Assembly (NCBI RefSeq): GCF_001429045.1
Contig: NZ_LMHY01000022.1
Span: 390,724 to 454,723 of the forward strand
Direction: 5' to 3'
Length of the DNA stretch: 64,000 nt
Source: Pseudomonas sp. Root71
GTDB taxonomy: Bacteria > Pseudomonadota > Gammaproteobacteria > Pseudomonadales > Pseudomonadaceae
This document shows, in pieces, positions 61,458 through 64,000 of this stretch. The notes under the pieces were generated by a model. That model ran no database searches and had not been told where the DNA came from. It saw nothing but the letters and a program-made list of their open reading frames with translations. A program made the translations under genes and the position numbers. Numbering within the stretch: the first letter of the stretch is position 1; the number at the start of each line of letters is the position of its first letter.

Positions 61458-62363
61458 TCAGGGCAATGCATAGACCCTGAACAATCTCTTCACGGTAAGG
61501 TTGCTCCCGCCCAGATACTGGTCGTAGGCCTTTTCTATGTAGCCCGAGTAGTAGGCTTCACTCAGGGCCGTATCGACCAGCAAACGGAAGTCTTCGTCAT
61601 TGCGATCCACGATCATCGCCACCGGCGAGTACTCGAAGATCCGGTCCAGGATCATCAGGTTCTTGTCGGCGCCTTCCTTGGCGATTTCGTTGCGCAGCAG
61701 CATGCGTTCGGAGAAGAACGCATCGGCCTTGCCCTCGGAGACCAGTTTGACGCCTTCGTCGTTGTTGGCCACGGTCACCAGCGAGGCAATCACGTTGAGC
61801 AGGCGCATCTGTTCGCGAATCCAGTCTTCGGTCACGCCCCCTTCCAGGGTCGCGTAGGTTTGGTTGGCCAGGCCGTTGTTGATGCTGGCGCGCCAGGTCG
61901 GGCCGGCATTGGCGACCTTGCCGTTGAGCACGTTGAGCAACGGCTCGCCGGCATCGTTGCGCACCACCACCGAGAGGCCGGCGGTGTAGACCGGTATGGA
62001 GTAGCTGATCATCTTGCGCCGTTCCAGGGTAGGCGCTGTCGGCGTGCAGAGGATATCGACCTTGCCCTGGCTCACGGCACTGACCTGGTCCGAAACCGTT
62101 ACCGGCTGATAGTGCACTTGCAGGTCGGGCAGGCCCAGTTCGCTCTTGAGCTTGTCGGCGATTTTCAGGCACAGGTCGATGGCATAGCCGCTGGCCTTGT
62201 CGCCCTCCTGCTTGCTGAAAGGGGCCAGGTCTGGCAGGTAGCCCAGGGTAAAGGTGTGGCTGCTGCGCACACGTTCGAGGGTATTGGCGCCAGCCACTAG
62301 CGGCAGCGTCGAGAGTGCGAAGGCGAGCAGCAGTCTGGTGGTTGTGGCAAATGGTACGTTCAT
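61458..62363 (-). CDS. Amino-acid-type solute-binding protein (family 3)
   Basis: A 301-residue periplasmic binding protein. The signal peptide covers about residues 1-26 (cleavage at VAGANT). The mature region has the family-3 pattern FTLGYLPDLAPFSKQEG, GYAIDLCLKIADKLK, VDILCTPTAPTLERRKMISYS (in parts) and GKADAFFSERMLL. No ABC permease or ATPase genes accompany it. It follows potE by 48 bases in the same direction, so it belongs to the decarboxylase/antiporter operon. It may capture an amino acid or polyamine for another transporter, or act as a sensor partner. Confidence 0.85.
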   Translation of the reverse strand: MNVPFATTTRLLLAFALSTLPLVAGANTLERVRSSHTFTLGYLPDLAPFSKQEGDKASGYAIDLCLKIADKLKSELGLPDLQVHYQPVTVSDQVSAVSQGKVDILCTPTAPTLERRKMISYSIPVYTAGLSVVVRNDAGEPLLNVLNGKVANAGPTWRASINNGLANQTYATLEGGVTEDWIREQMRLLNVIASLVTVANNDEGVKLVSEGKADAFFSERMLLRNEIAKEGADKNLMILDRIFEYSPVAMIVDRNDEDFRLLVDTALSEAYYSGYIEKAYDQYLGGSNLTVKRLFRVYALP

Positions 62364-62411
62364 GTCCGGTTTCCCCGTATGCAGATGTCTGTGCAGTCCT
62401 GTTGGCCACGC

Positions 62412-63752
62412 CTAAGGGTTTGCGACCCTGGCCTGGTTGGCCGCTGGCGCTTCGGTGAAGCGCTTGGCGAGGAATCCATAGAGCAGGTAGCCGACAGCGA
62501 GCACCAGGGTGCCGCCCATCACTGCATCCTTGCCGCAGGCATACAGGGCGTACAAGGAGTACGTTATGGCAATCAGCAAGACCACCAGGTTGCGCGAGTA
62601 AATGCCCGACGAGACCCCGGCCTTGTGCATGATCACCAGCAGGCCGGTCATCGCCGTTATGTAAGGGATCAGGTTGGTAACCGCCGCCAGGCTGACCAGT
62701 TTGCTGAACTGGGCGGCGGCATCGGGCGAGATGGTCGACAGGGCCATGAGGGTCTGCAGCACACCGCAGACAATCATGCCGACGACGGGCGCATTCATCG
62801 AGTTGACCTTGCTGAACAGCTTGAGGAACAGGTTCTGGTCAGCCGTCATCTTGGCCGTTTGCGCCAGGGTGAATTGCCAGCCCAGCAGCGAGCCGACACA
62901 GGCCATGACCGCCAGCGCCATGACGATATTGCCCACCATCGGGCTGAACATCGTGGCGTAGACCAACGCGAAAGGCGCCGAGGATTTGGCCAGTTCGTCA
63001 TTGGGAATGATGCCCTGGATGACAGTGGTCGACAGCACATAGACCACGGCGGCACCGAGGGTGCCGAACAGGCAGGCCAGCGGCACATTGCGCTTGGGGT
63101 TTTCCACGGCATCGGTGGCCTGGGCCGCCGACTCCATGCCCAGGAAGGCCCACAGGGTCAGGGGGATGGCTTTGCCGATGGCTTCGGAAATCGGCAGGCT
63201 GTTGGGGTTCCAGGCAGCGGCCAACACATCGGACTTGAACCAGAACCAGCCGATGATGCTCAGGCCCGCGACCGGAATGATCACCCCCCACACCGTGAAC
63301 GCGCCGATCTTGCCGGTGATGCCCGGGCCACCGAAGTTGGCGAAGGTGGTCAGCCAGATCAGCGAGATCGTGCCGACGCACAATGGAATGGCACCCGTGC
63401 CCAGCCAGGGCACGAAGGCGGTCATGTAGCCCACCGCCGAAATGGCCACGGCCACGTTGGCGATGGCCAGTGACAGGAAGTACAGGTAAGAACAGAGGAA
63501 AAAACCCGACTTTGAGTGGGCTTCTTCGGTGTACGCGGACAAACCGCCGGAGCGCGGACAGAAGACTCCGCACTGCGCAAAGCAGTAGGCGATGGCCATC
63601 GAACCGATTGCCGTGAAGATCCATGACAGCAGCGAGACGGCACCCAGTTGAGCCATGTTGGTGGGCAACATGATGATGCCCGAGCCCATCATGTTGACCG
63701 TTACCAGCGTCGTGAGCCCCATCAGGCCCATTTTCTTGCTTGAATCAGCCAT
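62412..63752 (-). CDS. potE: Putrescine-ornithine-type antiporter PotE (APC family)
   Basis: A 446-residue, 12-helix basic amino acid/polyamine antiporter. TTLVTVNMMGSGIIMLPTN (GSGI motif) and AFLGMESAAQATDAVENPKRNVP (in parts) are the diagnostic APC signatures; overall pattern and length match PotE/CadB. AAGGAG precedes ATG 63752; the upstream frame start at 63809 is not supported. It is preceded by an Orn/Lys/Arg decarboxylase, the classical acid-resistance or polyamine-production arrangement: import of the amino acid in exchange for the decarboxylation product. Confidence 0.88.
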   Translation of the reverse strand: MADSSKKMGLMGLTTLVTVNMMGSGIIMLPTNMAQLGAVSLLSWIFTAIGSMAIAYCFAQCGVFCPRSGGLSAYTEEAHSKSGFFLCSYLYFLSLAIANVAVAISAVGYMTAFVPWLGTGAIPLCVGTISLIWLTTFANFGGPGITGKIGAFTVWGVIIPVAGLSIIGWFWFKSDVLAAAWNPNSLPISEAIGKAIPLTLWAFLGMESAAQATDAVENPKRNVPLACLFGTLGAAVVYVLSTTVIQGIIPNDELAKSSAPFALVYATMFSPMVGNIVMALAVMACVGSLLGWQFTLAQTAKMTADQNLFLKLFSKVNSMNAPVVGMIVCGVLQTLMALSTISPDAAAQFSKLVSLAAVTNLIPYITAMTGLLVIMHKAGVSSGIYSRNLVVLLIAITYSLYALYACGKDAVMGGTLVLAVGYLLYGFLAKRFTEAPAANQARVANP

Positions 63753-63871
63753 CGCAAACTCCTTGCCTTTTTGCAGGGTTTTGAACCTGGGGCTGGCGAC
63801 GTGCAACACGCGGCCGGACAGGGGCTAATGCTTACTGCTTGACCAGATGAACGCTTCTGACCCGTGGAGCA

Positions 63872-64000
63872 TCAGGCCTTGATCACATACCCATACGCCC
63901 GGGTACGACCGCCTTCCTGCTTCAGGTACACCCCCTGCAACTCCGGCGTAAAACCGGGCAAGCGGTTGATGCCCTTTTTCGGGAAGTGTTCCTTGCGGAA
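63872..64000 (-). CDS. Orn/Lys/Arg decarboxylase, C-terminal end (partial, cut by window end)
   Basis: Forty-two codons and a TGA at 63872-63874 are present. The peptide LPGFTPELQGVYLKQEGG and its AYGYVIKA terminus match the C-terminal domain of PLP-dependent basic amino acid decarboxylases in Pseudomonas. The stop is about 120 bases upstream of the potE start on the same strand. Whether it acts on ornithine, lysine or arginine cannot be decided from this fragment. Confidence 0.72.
   Translation of the reverse strand, partial: FRKEHFPKKGINRLPGFTPELQGVYLKQEGGRTRAYGYVIKA

Noticed and set aside
62379..63473. 364-codon frame opposite to potE
   Set aside because: Gln/His/Gly/Arg-rich shadow of a membrane protein gene.

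Overview
The window looks like a chromosomal segment of a fluorescent-group Pseudomonas. The evidence is the high GC content, the ptxS-kguEKTD 2-ketogluconate operon with PtxS palindromes, Pseudomonas-type REP elements, a DUF2986 mini-gene, a PsmE-like alginate epimerase, and the potE/basic amino acid decarboxylase pair. No rRNA, tRNA, CRISPR, prophage or insertion sequence was seen. It reads as a metabolic accessory region made of small self-contained catabolic modules, most with their own regulator.

Layout. 0-7.7 kb: short-chain dehydrogenases, a TetR regulator with a pyrroline-5-carboxylate-reductase-like partner, an Old-Yellow-Enzyme-type demethylase, an AT-richer 2-oxoglutarate oxygenase and a D-2-hydroxyacid dehydrogenase. 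The two main intergenic regions share TGTAC(A/G)CC half-sites, which suggests one TetR regulon. 7.7-8.5 kb: a decayed gene. 8.7-14 kb: ptxS and kguEKTD. 14-17.4 kb: an MFS exporter, a TRIC-family channel, a small ORF and an orphan ParA ATPase. 17.5-27.2 kb: a complete non-PTS sucrose module (fructokinase, LamB/ScrY-type porin, ABC importer, cytoplasmic GH32 hydrolase, LacI regulator). 27.2-32.5 kb: LysE exporter, Lrp regulator, HDAC-like amidohydrolase, ornithine cyclodeaminase and an AAT-family permease, plausibly one amino acid or acyl-amino acid route to proline. 32.5-38.6 kb: a dTMP-kinase-like protein and a 1610-residue secreted mannuronan C5-epimerase/SGNH acetylhydrolase with RTX repeats.

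38.8-48.8 kb: lipoprotein, AraC regulator with threonine aldolase, a truncated quinone-oxidoreductase scar, DoxX with a LysR regulator, HxlR with an MFS pump, a secreted HExxH protein and a GAF-GAF-GGDEF-EAL protein. 48.9-56.8 kb: a charged mini-lipoprotein, a DUF1329 protein, a DUF2986 mini-gene, then a leftward GMC-oxidoreductase and Baeyer-Villiger-type monooxygenase/esterase fusion operon with a divergent AraC regulator. 56.8-64 kb: nucleotidyltransferase, MHS-family permease, Aer-like PAS chemoreceptor, Cys-rich secreted mini-protein, and a leftward operon of Orn/Lys/Arg decarboxylase (cut by the window end), potE and an orphan solute-binding protein.

The most interesting items are the oxygenase-esterase fusion, the bifunctional alginate-modifying protein far from any alginate genes, the shared palindromic operators at 1.9 and 5.7 kb, the demethylase-like flavoprotein with one iron-sulfur ligand replaced, and the decarboxylase operon carrying a binding protein without its transporter. 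All functions come from reading the translated sequence; no database search was run.
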